A stretch of DNA of 64,000 nucleotides from Pieris napi (Eukaryota > Arthropoda > Insecta > Lepidoptera > Pieridae): NCBI RefSeq assembly GCF_905475465.1, contig NC_062238.1:5188501-5252500 (forward strand), in the 5' to 3' direction. The stretch's first letter is position 1, and each line of letters opens with the position of its first letter. A model generated the notes under the pieces. That model ran no database searches, was not told where the DNA came from, and worked only from the letters and a program-made list of their open reading frames with translations. Below are positions 1 to 12,922 of this stretch, one piece after another. The translations under genes were made by a program, and so were the position numbers.

Positions 1-261
1 AAAAAAATTCACTGTTTATAATCGATTTGATTTTCAATGACAAATAGTGAGGAGAATACATTAACACATTAACTTATGATGCAAGTAAGTCGTTGTCACA
101 AAGCTAACCGCCGCAAAGCTTTGAAGAATTTAGATAAAGCAAACAATAGGTAATGTATTGTTTACGTTAACAATACATTAGTAAACACGTGCAAGCAATA
201 AATACCGAAACCATTTGTTTTGACACTCTTATAAAATGACTCATTCACAAACAATTTTATG

Positions 262-448
262 TTATAGAGGTTGTGGAAACATTTCTTTTAGTTACTGAGG
301 GCCTATACAGAGATTATTTATTTACGTTATAGAGGTTGCGTATTTTAAGTTATAGAGGTTTTGGGCTCTGATGGGAAGGGAACATAGTATTTTTTGAAGT
401 AACAGAGGTTTTTATGTTACCGAGGTTTACGTTATCGAGGTTCTACTG
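262..448 (-). mobile_element. pogo/Tigger-like terminal region with subterminal repeats
   Basis: Several degenerate copies of a unit close to GTTATAGAGGTT lie in the same orientation (about 262, 324, 350, 400, 417 and 430). The series ends at 448 in GTTATCGAGGTTCTACTG followed by TA. Read on the minus strand the end is CAGTAGAACCTCGATAAC, which resembles pogo/Tigger-type terminal repeats, and those elements duplicate TA on insertion. The matching opposite end is not visible and may lie before the window start. No transposase is present, so this is at most one end of a non-autonomous or truncated element. Confidence 0.5.
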
Positions 449-450
449 TA

Positions 451-3400
451 CTTTGGAAAGTGTACGTAAGAATTTTCAAAACTTTAAAGTAAGTTAGCAA
501 GTATCGGTACTGTTACTCGAAATTCTTATCTTCTACAATTTCTGCTCAATACGTGGGCTTCACACTAAAATATACAAATGGATACACTTAATATCACTCA
601 TCTCACTTGTCTGCTTGTCTTAACTCAAAAGCTCTTTTGAAATAGGACTAACAGAGCCTCAAGTTACAATAATATATTCTTCAACATATATTAATGTGTT
701 ATATTTTTAGTGTTGATATGAGGCAATTATTTAAATCAGTCAAATACATTTTCTTATGTCTCGTTAGTACTTATATATATTTTTAATATAAACATTAAGA
801 AATTTCATTTTGATATTTAAGATTTATTTAGCTTAGTATTCAGTACGTATACTATTTTTAAAAATGTTTCACCACATTTTCGCTATATTTAATGTAGCGA
901 GGTGGTCAGCATTCACGTTGTTAAAGATTTCTGAAATAAATTCTGAGGTCGTGCAACGAAAAATTCAACTGAAAAGAACACGCTGCAGTATGTTTCAAAT
1001 GTTTATTATGTTATTAATTTTCATTTCTTTATTGATTGACGTGCAGTTTATTGTTGAGTTATATTATTATTGAAAATCATCAATGTACGATACAATTTAC
1101 GATGTATATGTAGGAACACCCATTAAATAGGTTACGCCTGGACTAGAACAGACTATATTTCACATATTTTTATTTTATATTAACTTTAGAAAACAAGTCG
1201 TTGGGCATGAGTAAAAGGCCAAAACAAGGACAAGGACGCTGCTAAACTGTGGTTTCATAAGTACAGTCAAAATCTGTTATAACAACATCGACGGGACTAC
1301 TCATATTTGGTCATAAAAACCGATAGTCGTAACAGCCGATGACGTTGTTATTAAGTAATCAAGTTGAGTGGATAAAGTCAAATTGTAGTTTTGACTATAT
1401 TTTCGTAAGATTCAGAGACGAGATTTACCGCTTACTATGACTGTCGTATGTCAAATGTCAAAATGCAATACGTTTCATTTCTAAATATCACTACGTCTTG
1501 GTTCGACAACTTGGTTACTTGGTTCATAAATTTTTAAATATCAATAATGAACTTCGATTCTAGGAAGCAGAATGAATACATTTCCGGGTAGGCAAAGAAG
1601 GGTCCTAAAGATAAATTATTAGTAGATTTTATTCACCCGTTCAAATAATGTTGATATTACGAGTTAACGACCCCTTTTGTTTACCTATTTAATTTAATTT
1701 TACTCTAATAACATAATAAATTTAAGTGGAAATATAGAGTACATTTCCACTACTACGTAGAGTTTATATTTTCATAAGGTTATATTTCTTTGAAGCCACA
1801 CTTAAATGCCTTTGATATTCGAGGCACGTTTTGTCTTCCTCGTATATCACCTAGGTAAAATTTGACAAACATAAAGCGTGTGATATGTAGATCTATATAT
1901 TCGGCCATATATGAAATATATTATAATTATTATGATTCAGAGCAGAGTTTTTTAATTAATCATCCTAATTACGCATAAACCTAGATGTAAGTCGTGCAAT
2001 TTTAGCCTTGAGGTAATATTTTGTACTCCAGCGGTGTGAGCATTAATGGATTTTTATTACTGACTATGTGTGATAACTTCCTTCCTCTTCGTCGTATGAA
2101 AAACATTCTAGCGTGCAGAAACCGATATACAAAAAAAGCACTTATGTTAGAATTCTGTTAGCCTATAAATAACCATGATACATAAAACAGACGCAGAAAT
2201 GTGCCCCTTGCTATAGGAGGTTACTACTTAGGGAAGTAGTAATGCTTCCAAAACATAATATATGTAGTGGCATGTATCGATTGATATGCTAGCTAGGTAT
2301 TTCATATCTCGTGTTGTTTTTTGTAAATATTGTAATGGTTAAATGTGGCTTTTTGTTGTTTATACATGAGATAGTAATCTCATCTATGTTTATTTTTAGT
2401 ATATATTTGAGTGATTATTGCGGGTAGCCTATAATGGTAAGTTAGTTAATTTTGTCATAATTGATTTTGTCACAAAATCACGTACGATAAATTGGAAAGA
2501 TGTATCATCCCTACAGCCTAACAATATTCTCCAATACATGTTCATCTACAGGCACAAGATTGCAGAGAAATCGACGTTCAAACTGGTCATTGTAGTTTCG
2601 GTTTGATTGGCGCTTTAATTAATGCCATGTTACCTGTGCTTTGCAGTTAGTTCCTTCCGCATACCATACATACAATAAGATACTATCACAAATAGGATGT
2701 TCCAAATTTTCATCCCATATCATTACCATATTAATCCAACAACGAGAGGCGCTAACTTTATTTGTAGAAAACAAAATTTCACCAACTAAAAGTGAAATAA
2801 AATTACTAAGCAATTGAGACTACCGAACGTAGTGCAAAAGTTTTTAATTAAGCTTTACGTAAACTACTATATGCAACCATGCTTTCCGTAAGCCAATTCA
2901 TTTATTGGATGGTAGCTTCACGTATAGTCTAAGCGTCTATGAATAAAAATGCTTCGTTTGCGGTCGATTTACGCAATAAAAATCGGTTGCGAGTGTTTCA
3001 TCAGACTCGTAAACTGTTTGCTACACAACAACGGATAAATTTCGTAATAAAAGTTTTATACCAAAACTATTTGCGGAATACAGTTTTACAAAATTTTAAT
3101 TATTTTTTATTATAATAAAAAATATTATAATATTTATAAATTATAATATTATTAATATATTTTCAATTTCAGTATAAAATTATAAATGAAAAATAGAATT
3201 TAAACTACGTAGTTTTTCCATCTTTCTGATTTTAAAAATCTATTTAAACACACTACCTTACCTCGTCCTACATTAATATTTTTAAAAACGTATTGAAGTT
3301 TATTATTAATAATTGTTTTTATTTACGTTTGTTAATTAAAACGTTCACGTTATAAATTATATATGGATTTTGAATGCTCAAGGAACTTAGTACTTTAGAA

Positions 3401-4746
3401 TTTTTATCAAATAACTCGTACATACCTAAGTCCTCTTATTTATTAAACGAGCCGTAAGAAATTAACCTTTAAGATAAACACAAGAACGTATTTATCAAAC
3501 ATAAACATAGACATGTAAGAGGAAGAAATAAAACTGCTTCAGGAAATAGCCCATTCACCGCCCTTTCCTCGGGTATTAGCAATTTGCTTTGTGTGTCTCC
3601 TCCACAAAATTAGGAAAAAGATACGTAAAAATAAACCTTTTAGACAGTATAGATTGTTTACAGTAAAGTTTAATTTTCTTAATACTTCTGACTTCAAAAT
3701 GTAAAAACCAATCTTTTAGTTTGCTATAAAAGGTCATGTAACAACATTACCATTATATTAATAAAATTATATTTATTCCTTGGTCCCCTATCTATCTTAT
3801 ATATATATACTATCTTGACTTTGGTGTCTTAAAAAAATAATTACAAAACACATAATTATTATAATTAATTTTATATTTTATTCTTATTTTCGAAATTAAA
3901 AATCCTTTTTGTTACTATCTAATTTATAAAGAGATTAAGACGTGCTTATATAAACCCTTACCTACCTTTTAAGCTAATCTGTGAATAAATATCGTTTTAA
4001 AATATCACTGGGTATTGATAAAGAGGACTTCAAAAGAACTTATCTTCGAGAGGTTCCTGAGCTGTCAGACCCGTATCAAGTAATAAGGGATTCTTTTCTG
4101 ACGAGAGGGTCAGAGTTTCATCTTATCTCATCGAATTTACACTGAATTAAATATTTGAGTGATTTGTTCAGGTGAATTGAGCTTCGCTATGCTTTTCGCG
4201 ACATTTGATTATGATTGTTGTTATAGCTGTAGTGTATATGTCGTATTGCTATTTTGTGAAAAGTTCACCCTGCTATACTCTAGCACGTTTTTGTATAATA
4301 GTGAATTGAGCTGTTATAACTAAAATACTATTCCGTCTCCTTTTATCACAAGTTATTAGACAGATATGAATAAGACCTTTAGTTAAAATAGTATATTTAA
4401 AGATTTAGTTAAAACAGATTTAGTTTATATGAAAAAGGGTTTAAAATGGCTATAAAATTGTCCGCTAGTTTATAATGGTAATAAAATTGTTCTCGAGTTG
4501 AATTGACAAGAAGTTAATAGGTAATAGACAAGTACGTTGAAAGTAGTACTACTTTTAGTACTTATTAACGTAATAAATGCCAATAATAATTTAAAAATTA
4601 GTGAACAAAACTCACATAGTGTTTCAACTTGAATTTTGGAAACTAATTCCAATGGTTGCATTTATTTTGAATCTGTGACATTTTGATTTATCTATGCCAA
4701 GAATCGAGATATATAGTATTGTCTTTGATTAACATAACCCTTACAC
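451..4746. other. AT-rich stretch, nothing recognised
   Basis: Only short chance open frames occur here (for example 864-1073 and 2418-2606). None resembles a known protein or is flanked by credible splice signals. The part around 3080-3200 is almost pure A and T. No repeat family found elsewhere in the window is recognisable. Confidence 0.5.
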
Positions 4747-5016
4747 ATTTAAAGAAAAACGCTTTTTACCGGATTAAAGTTATGTATTATTATAAATTTA
4801 CAACTATTTGACATAATTTTAAATTTATCCGACGTTTCGCGTGCTTTACAGCGTGCGTGGTCACGGTGACTGAAGACAAAAGATGTTGAATGTCAAAAAG
4901 TATCACAGCTGCAGAGAAAGTTGCATTATCTGTATTTATTTCCCCGGAGTTGGTATCGACTAAAAATTTATAATAATACATAACTTTAATCCGGTAAAAA
5001 GCGTTTTTCTTTAAAT
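4747..5016. mobile_element. Short DNA element with perfect 53 bp terminal inverted repeats
   Basis: The left arm 4747-4799 and the right arm 4964-5016 are exact reverse complements over 53 bp. The outer ends begin ATTTAAAGAAAAACGC. The 164 bp interior has no coding potential; it carries the string CCGACGTTTCGCGTGCTTTA and a TCACGGTGACTGAAGAC block, of a kind I associate with repetitive insect elements. No clear target-site duplication abuts the arms. A 13 bp direct repeat, AATCGAGATATAT, occurs at 4702-4714 and 5014-5026 but sits 32 bp outside the left arm. This is a non-autonomous MITE-like element; I cannot assign its superfamily. Confidence 0.7.
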
Positions 5017-5026
5017 CGAGATATAT

Positions 5027-7854
5027 GTCAACGCCTGTGCTCCCCAAAGCTCTATCAATCTGTGGTGGACTCCTTTTCAGGAAACATTACGTCATTTCAA
5101 TTGTGTTTGCTGTCATTAATCTTGTTTCACCAGGTGCAGGTTTTATTTAATTTGTACAGTTTTTTTAACCTTGATATAATATCTAATAAAAGTCGATATT
5201 AGTAAATTTTATTATATGTCTGGTTGGAATGATATGAGTCATGTTCACTGACTAAGTAACGGTTTGCCCTAAATATAATAAGAGAACACGTTGTAATTTA
5301 TTTTCTTAGAAGGCAACCATATTTCCATGAAATATTACAGACAACTAACAGGATATAAATTATTATCTCTGTAAATTTGTCAGAAGTGCGTTGGATCGAT
5401 CTTTGAGTTTTATTGAGAAAATCAAATCACTGCGCCTGTGTCGAACACACAGTGATAACCACATGGTCAAAAACGTGGTCGAATCTGCGTCATCTAATAT
5501 ATGCTGAGTTGGAGCATGTCAATGATATACTAAAATATATTTTATGGGTTATTAAAACAATTAATTTCAACATTTGTCAAGAGGCAGTTTTGGAAAAAGA
5601 AATGTGAAACAAGAGAGTGCCACAATAGCGGAACATCAGTCAAGTCACAAACAAGATTACAATGTAATCAATCAGAGGGGCGAAACGTCGTCAGCAATTA
5701 ATCAAGTGACGTTCCGTCGTAGCAAACACTGACAGCGCTCAGCTTACAGCTAAGACGTTCAACGTTCGATGAATCTACCAGATGCAGATACTGCATTATC
5801 ATTAGCTTAATAGCATTGCTATGTACGAGTAAGCTTCTAAAACTTATCAAGCACCATCGAATGACTTTCCAATAGTTAGTATGAATGTTAACTATTATCA
5901 TTAAGACATTCTCTTTTGACAATCTAAATATGTATAAGGTATATCGAAGGTACCGGTAGTTTTCTCTTGCCAAATATATAAGGTATTCAGTAGTAGTGAC
6001 AGCATTATTATTAGGTTAAGTTTATTTTGAAAATAACACATTACAACAGTTAAATCGTAAAAAACCAATTGGTCATACTTTTTCTCTGTATCTATGTTAT
6101 CACGTGTGAATATATCGACGCTTCGGTGAAGATGGACGGAAAAATAGGCCAATTTATGTTTCGCCGTCACTAAATTTTTGGTATTTTTATCTTTTCTTTA
6201 AATATATTTATTAAAAAAATGACTACTAAGTTTTTTAAATAAAATATTTGTATTAGATTACATATTTAATATATATTACGATGACGGGTTGGATTTAACA
6301 AATGTACAAATCCCGAAATAGTTCTGTTATCCACAGAATTGACATTTCTCTTTGTCAATCAGTTCTGTTAAAGGACGATCAAACAAACTAACTTTGGCAT
6401 TACATGTCCATCAGGACAGATAGAAATATATAATAGTAACTTGCAATATTATTAAATATTTATATGTTTACCATACGATACGATAAATTGATCTTATTAT
6501 ACATAACATATTTGATATAAGGAGTTATGTAAGGTAATGAGAAGTAACGACAAACATTTGTATAAGTTTTCAAAAATCTTGCATAGTTAATTATTAAGCA
6601 TATTTGTATGAGTGTCTTGTACAAATCATAAAATATCCGACCTCTAAAACCCACCGTTACACAAATGATACTCGAAGAACAAAACCGTTGTTTGGTGAAC
6701 TCTACAAATGAAACGAAACTACGTAATTGGCTTTGTTTCAGGAAATGACTCGATTCGGGCTGACTGACATCGTTACTGTACTTGAAAATTCCTACGATTC
6801 GTAACAGATCCAAGCACACATATTTACAAATATCATATTTTTAAACAAATAATAAATAAAACTCTATTAATTAAATAAGGACATTCCTGTGTTGTGACCA
6901 GACTAATCCAAGGTGCAAGAAAAGAGTATGTACTATAGTACTTAAAAATATACAATAAAAGAAAACGAAATATACAGTGAATGCAGAAAGTGTGCGTGAC
7001 ATTAATAGGTGTGTATGCACATGTGTGTGTGAAGGATTACATGAAAATCGCTCCCGTCTCCATAAATTGTTATAACTCAAACCACCACGAGTAATAGTTT
7101 TCCTGTACTAGTATGTAACTGTAGCATACTTTCTGATGTTTTTATATATTAAAAATATCCAAATAATACATCAAATATGGATATTGATTATAGAAGTGAA
7201 TAAATATTATAAATAGGTCAAGTCATACAATTAATTGTAATAATTGTACTTTTTTGGCTTTAATAAATTACTTACTGTCTCATTTTTAGTTATGGCTTGC
7301 TATCATTTATCTTTTCCAGCTCCATAATCCAGTCACATCATAAACCATACAACCACCCCGAAATACCATACAAAAATTTATTTAAGCATTAATAAAGGTT
7401 AGGCTTAGGCTTATATAACTTTATTAAAAACATATAGTTCAAAATCCATTAACGTTAGACATTAATTAAACTTATATAATGTGTCAAACAATTTTTAAAT
7501 AGCTAACGAACTAAAAACTTAAAACATCCTTTGTTTCTTAATTACGTAAATCCCAATGAAACTCGTGAAAAATAAACGGCTTTAAAGTTTTACATTAAGC
7601 TACCAAGTTGTAGCTGTACTCATTGTTCCCGTCTCTACATTTTCTGTGCTCAAGTAACAAGTAAGGACTTAAGAGAACTAAATGACTCGGAAGTTTTTGA
7701 ACTTAGCACTCGAAATTGTAGATATAAGCATCGATACACAATTGAACTTAAAGTTGAAATCTTTTCTAAGGCGATTAATGTTGTATATTTTTGCCATAGT
7801 AAGAGATTTTATGCTGCTAAAATAAACTTTAAACACATTTTTTTTAACAACAGG
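5027..7854. other. AT-rich stretch, nothing recognised
   Basis: Open frames up to 119 codons (6460-6819, minus) have composition typical of random AT-rich DNA and no family resemblance. A GCGAAACGTCGTCA string near 5680 recalls motifs in insect repeats but is too short to classify. Confidence 0.45.
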
Positions 7855-7965
7855 CAAACAGGCAGGAGGCCCGGCCCACCCGGTCTTAAGTGATACAGCG
7901 ACTTACATTGCCAGAAGGCTCGCAAGTGCGTTGCAGGCCTTTTAAGAATCTGGGAAAGAAAAAGG
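7855..7965 (+). mobile_element. Retrotransposon 3' tail fragment (GGCAGGAGGC family)
   Basis: The stretch contains GGCAGGAGGC, TTAAGTGATA, GCTCGCAAGTGCGTTGC and CCTTTTAAGAAT in fixed order. The same ordered blocks recur in inverse orientation at 32887-33003 and in damaged form at 11505-11578. I know this block order as a conserved 3' untranslated tail of lepidopteran non-LTR retrotransposons. I do not assign the clade, and strand is given relative to that usual orientation. Confidence 0.55.
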
Positions 7966-8129
7966 ATATCAACCCAGTACTGCAAAAAAGTTAACTAACA
8001 AAATGCCAATTATTTAATACTTCTTAATTTTTGTATACAACATTCATAAAGAACTGAAGAGCAGTATCCGGCTGTTTACAAACGGTAAAAGTAACTTGTA
8101 ACAGTAGACATAGCAGGCTGTACAAGGAA

Positions 8130-8365
8130 TAAAAATAAATAAATCAGTAGCGCTACAACCTCTTTAGGTCTGGGCCACAGATTTCTGCCTGACACACGCC
8201 GTCGATTTTTTGGGTCTAAGACATGTGAAGGAAGACATCGTGAGGAAACCGATGTTTGTTAAATGCGCACATAGAAAGAAAGTCCATTGGTGCATTGCCG
8301 GGGATCGAATCTACGATCTCAGGGATGAGAGTCTCACGCTGAAGCCACTAGGCAAACACTGCTCA
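8130..8365 (-). mobile_element. tRNA-derived SINE with 9 bp target duplication and an internal micro-inversion
   Basis: This is a minus-strand copy of the SINE at 9050. The tRNA-related head lies at about 8290-8360, with the B-box equivalent read as GATCCCCGGC on the minus strand, and the tail (AATAAATAAATCAGTAGCG on plus) is at the left. TACAAGGAA flanks it at 8121-8129 and 8366-8374, the duplication expected from target-primed insertion. Compared with the 9050 copy, 8226-8252 is in the opposite orientation to the rest of the element. An open frame at 8210-8392 is only SINE sequence. Confidence 0.85.
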
Positions 8366-9049
8366 TACAAGGAAACATATTCAAAAATCTGAGGGCAAAA
8401 ATCTGAGGCCATGAGTCTGCGAAAGCCCAAAGCCCAGGCAAGGTTGTGGCACTGGAACATAGGTATAATATCTTGTTCAAAATACACGTTCATCGAAAAT
8501 AATTTGAGAGAAAAAACCTAATCAAAAAGAACTATGCTACGCTACATGAAGATAAACTGAGGTTTCTAAAATAAACCACGGCAGTCAATAAACATCAACT
8601 TGAAGGCTTCAGTTCTTAGTTAACTCACAAACTAGGCTACAATGCAGTCTTGTAGTGGATGTAGATCGTTAATTAGCTCGAAAATACCGCTTCGGAGCTT
8701 ACTTGAGCTATTAAGTGGAAACTTTAAAGCAAGTACACACAGAGCGTTTAATAGATGTTGTATGTTTGATGATACACGCTTATAATTACTATTGATTCAC
8801 GCTTAACATCCAACCCAAGTTTAGCAAATTGTTAATTCAGACTTCTATATGGACTATTTAGCTATCTATATAAAGCATATATAGCTATATAGTCTAAAGC
8901 TACGTAATAGTAGTAATTTGTTCATTTTTAAAATAGCTATTAATATTTTTTCCGTAATTCGCATAAGTACATTTCATTACGTTTGCGTGCATCAGTTCTA
9001 GTGTTCGATAATGGGTTATATAGGTATATTAAATGTATTGCAATATTTT

Positions 9050-9352
9050 CGAGCAGTGTTGGCCTAGTGGCTTCATCGTGCGACTCTCATACCTGAGGTT
9101 GTAGGTTCGATCCCCGGCTGTGCACCAATGGACTTTATTTTTCTATGTGCGCATTTAACATTTGCTCGAACGGTGAAGGAAAATATCGTGAGGAAAACGA
9201 CATGTCTTAGACCCAAAAAGTCGACGGCGTGTGTCAGGCACAGGAGGCTGATCTCCTACTTGCCTATTAGATTCAAAAATGATCATGAAACAGATTCAGA
9301 AATCTGAGGCCAAGGCCTAAAGAGTTTGTAGCGCCACTGATTTATTTATTTT
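9050..9352 (+). mobile_element. tRNA-derived lepidopteran SINE, full length
   Basis: The head carries a tRNA-like promoter: an A-box-like GTGGCTTCATCG region, and a B-box in GGTTCGATCCCCGG near 9105-9118. The body has blocks such as CATGTCTTAGACCC and GTGTGTCAGGCACAGGAGGC, and it ends in a short TTTATTTATTTT tail. A 13 bp direct duplication, ATTGCAATATTTT, lies at 9037-9049 and 9353-9365. It resembles the abundant SINEs named HaSE or Metulj in Lepidoptera; the exact family name is from memory. It encodes no protein and would need a LINE reverse transcriptase in trans. Confidence 0.9.
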
Positions 9353-9953
9353 ATTGCAATATTTTAAAATAGATTGAAATAATTTCTTATTACCATACTA
9401 ACAAACACGTAAAAATTTCTATCTTACGAGTATGAAATTGCATTGTTCTATGTCATGATTTCATATCATTGATGAATAAAAATGTTGTTACAGGTTACAA
9501 GTCCTAGTTCTGTTTGACTAGAACTGTATTAAAATACATGAATCATTTACTAATTTATAATTACATTTAAATTAAGTTTCTACATTAAAAATAAAATGTT
9601 AAGCGCAATCTCAACCTTTAAAACTTCACTTTTATCAAATTTAATCTTCAGTTTAACGAGGCATAAAGCTGGTCATGGGAAATTTATATTCTCCAAGCTG
9701 TTTCGGAAATCGTAAATTCAAGTAATTGATCAAGGACCAGCTGATATCCGCTTACACCTGGGACTTTACAAATGATCTCAATCCCATTATTAATACCATC
9801 TATTGTACTAATTTGTTGAATGTTTGTCATTATTTCAAATGCTATGAAACAGCGCTTATAGTATAGAATCAGGATATTAAGAGCAATCTAATGTTTGACT
9901 TAATTTATTTTTATAGTCTCTTCCTAGTAGTAGTAAGTCACTTATATATATAA

Positions 9954-10321
9954 CTAGCTGGCCCGGCAAACATCGTTTTGCCATGTATATTATTTCTATG
10001 AAACATTTTTTGAGTTAATTAAAATCAATAATAAGACTATCAATAATAAAAATAGGGGATGATCGTAGAGGGGTGAAAATTAACGGTTGTATGTATTTTT
10101 GTTTGATGTATCATAAAAAAATTAAAGATTAAAATTTCGTCCAAAAAATAAAAATAAAATGTTAGGGGTGGACAACCCTTGTCACTTAAGGGTATGAAAT
10201 ATAGATAGTAGCCGATTCTCAGACCTACTGAATATACATAAAAAATTTAGTAAAAATCGGTCGAGCCGTTTCGGAGGAGTATGTTAACTAACATTGTGAC
10301 ACGAGAATTTTATATATAAGA
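9954..10321 (-). mobile_element. Non-autonomous Helitron, intact ends
   Basis: On the minus strand the element begins TC TTATATATAAAATTCT directly after an A. It ends in the hairpin GGCAAAACGATGTTTGCC (6 bp stem), then GGGCCAG and CTAG followed by T. These are the Helitron hallmarks: a 5' TC, a 3' hairpin before CTRR, insertion between A and T, and no target duplication. At 368 bp it carries no Rep/helicase and must have been mobilised in trans. A diverged relative is at 51819-52175 and its mirror copy. Confidence 0.9.
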
Positions 10322-12119
10322 TAATTAAAATGCGTTTCAGAAAAACCAGTATTATACCGCGTTTCAGAAAGTTATGTTATGATATGACAAATCGGTAAAA
10401 TAATGGTAAGATTATTACGAACAAACAAAAGGCAAAATAAATAAAACTCCACAACATATTTATTCAAATTTACACCAATAAAACGGTAAAGTACCGATAA
10501 CAAACCAATTGTTTCTTCGAAACATAAAATTTATGTCTCTATCCCGACTTAGTATCGGAAGGAAGAGCCAGACAAGAGGGAATTTATGTAAATAATACTT
10601 GTAAAGAAAACAATTGTTTTGTACAAGACTAATATTTTTCCTTTTTGTCTGTATTAAATGATATATATTTTACCATTTAAGTAGACTTCTTCTTCAATTC
10701 ATAAATTAATTAGTTATCATTCTCTGATTTATTACAAAAATCAAAACAATGTGTAAGAGACGTGATATATGATAAATATTATACAATTATCGCAGCACTA
10801 CGTAAGGTCCATGAATCCTTTTTTTTATAAGTTGTTTAGAAACTTATAAAAAAGAGAAACTTATTTACTGTTAAAGAATGTTGTGAGTGAGTGTGTATGA
10901 GTATTTAAATGCATGGTAACACGGTGAATCGTATCACTTCAATCCTCCCTTTGCAATAAAACGATAAAGGAGCGATTTTGGGTAACTCAAAACTTTAAAC
11001 ACAGATGCGCTTACTTTGAATAAGCTTATTTATGCTTTCCGAACCGAACAGCTAAAACAACAGCTAAAGTTATGGCTCGTTAACAATATACCATTTGCAT
11101 GATAGAGTCGTTAGTATGCGAATGAATAAAAATAATACCTCTATAGGGATTATGACTGAACTTTGGCAAGGGGCCGTGTAACATTTTATAAGCGAAACAG
11201 TAAATAGAACATTAAACTTTACCTATAAATTAGAAATATACAATATTTACTGGGCCTCGTAAATGTGTCATAATTTTATCCTATATTTTTATTACCATAA
11301 TAAAATTTTATTCCTTTTAATTATATTTTTAATCGGCTTTGTTTAGAAAAAATAAGAATTATTACTATTCATAAAAATAATAAAGTTTTTACTTCAAAAA
11401 CATACCAACAAGCTGTACTCTGGGTTCTTATTAAGCTGTATTATTTGGTATAAATTAAAAACCAATTTAATTTCAATGTCCTGTTATAAAGCATTTTCCA
11501 ATTAACAAACGGGCAACGGGTCTTTCTCGTTTGGCCGCTGCCCTAAGGCTCGCAAATGCGTTGCCGACCTCGATCATTAAATGATCATTTTTAAATTGGA
11601 ATATTCCAAAAAAGCAGAAAGTAAACTAAATAATTTAGAAGATTAGACTAGATGCATAGAATACTTTTAAAAACTAAATAAAACAAAACTTAAAATGACT
11701 TGACAAAATTAATGAACTAAGATATCGGCAATTGTGTTTTGCGATTTATATAGTTTTTAATGTTATTAGGATCTAAGATGCTCTACCAAGCTTACATATA
11801 AGTATACACCAATACTATACAGTATTCATCCATTTCATCACTTTGATTGGGTCGCGCTGGTCAAAGGACCTAATTCCTACTGTCGATCTAAGCCCACTTG
11901 ACGTATTACCAGAAATGGTAATCGCCTCTAATGATCGATGAACTTGATAAATAGTGTATTTAGTTGGAATTGTGTTCTCCATTTAGTTTGAAACGTTTGT
12001 TGTGATTGATGGTTATAGGATTTATTCGTATAATTCTAACATTGGAAATATATACAGAATATTATCATGTAGTTTAGATCACGTACGTTTGTAACATTAA
12101 AAGTTCACTTTTACTGAAT
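10322..12119. other. AT-rich stretch with one hairpin and a degraded retrotransposon tail
   Basis: No gene is seen. A perfect 13 bp inverted repeat (10821-10833 and 10841-10853, TTTTTTATAAGTT) forms a 7 nt-loop hairpin. At 11505-11578 there is a corrupted piece of the retrotransposon tail also found at 7855 and 32887 (GCTCGCAAATGCGTTGCCG). The rest is unrecognised. Confidence 0.45.
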
Positions 12120-12215
12120 TAAACGCGATTAAAAAGAGTCGCGGAGAGTTTCTTGCCAGCTCTATCGCCGCCGTACTCCTTGATTGGGAACTAGTAGTAA
12201 ATATAAATAAATACC
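12120..12215 (+). mobile_element. LINE 3' tail fragment (CGGAGAGTTTCTTGCCAG family)
   Basis: The blocks AAAAAGAGTCGCGGAGAG, TTCTTGCCAGCTCT and CTTGATTGGGAACT followed by AGTAGTAAATATAAATAAAT form a 3' tail that I know as recurrent in Lepidoptera. A second copy is present on the other strand at 19558-19640, where GGCAATAAACTCTCCGCCAC is the complementary block. The coding part of the LINE is absent, which fits 5' truncation. Confidence 0.6.
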
Positions 12216-12922
12216 TTTTTTGATAAATAACGATTCTTAAAATATTGTTATATTTGAAATATATTTTGATTTTATATGAATTAATAAGCTGTTATACTAC
12301 TACTATGTTTGTGCTAGACGACTACTCTATATAATGCCACATAGAATAATAGTACTTCTTGTGAAATATAAGGTACCAGTAACTCGGTCTTGGTGCATGA
12401 TCTGCTGTTATTTGTTTTGATTTCCCAAGATAAAAATCACCTCTAAAGAAATATGGTAAAATGAGTAATGAGCATTAACTTGTTCACCGAAGGTGGGGTT
12501 GAATTTAGATTGAATACATAATAGTATAAATGTATTATTTTAACTATGTGCACAAGAAATATTAACATTGCCATAATGTACATAAAGCTTAACATATAAC
12601 ACACTATACAATCGTTTTCATAAATGAAATCAGAAAAGTGAATGGCTTACAAAGGAATTCATTTTATAAACCGATTTCAATTCCATTACTTGTTTATGAA
12701 AATATCAGAAATCATTTTTCCGAGCTTTCCGCGAAGTGGAGTGAGTGATTGAGCTGATAACGATACAGAGACCACGTTGTTTCGTATTGGTGATTACTTT
12801 AGCTTAGGCCCATATTTCAAAACAAGGAAAAAATTCAATAAAAAATTAATTCATACAGAAAATACGTCATTATATCAATATAGGGTATATTCTGGACGTA
12901 TTCTTGGAAAATATATTTAAAA

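Noticed and set aside
6460..6819. 119-codon minus-strand frame
   Set aside because: Composition is that of random AT-rich DNA; there are no recognisable motifs, repeats or splice signals.
8210..8392. 60-codon frames over 8210-8493
   Set aside because: They lie mostly within or beside an inverted SINE with clear target duplications.
9100..9120. tRNA-like B-box suggesting a tRNA gene
   Set aside because: It is the head of a SINE; no cloverleaf with an anticodon arm and acceptor stem can be built, and the body and target duplication identify it as a SINE.
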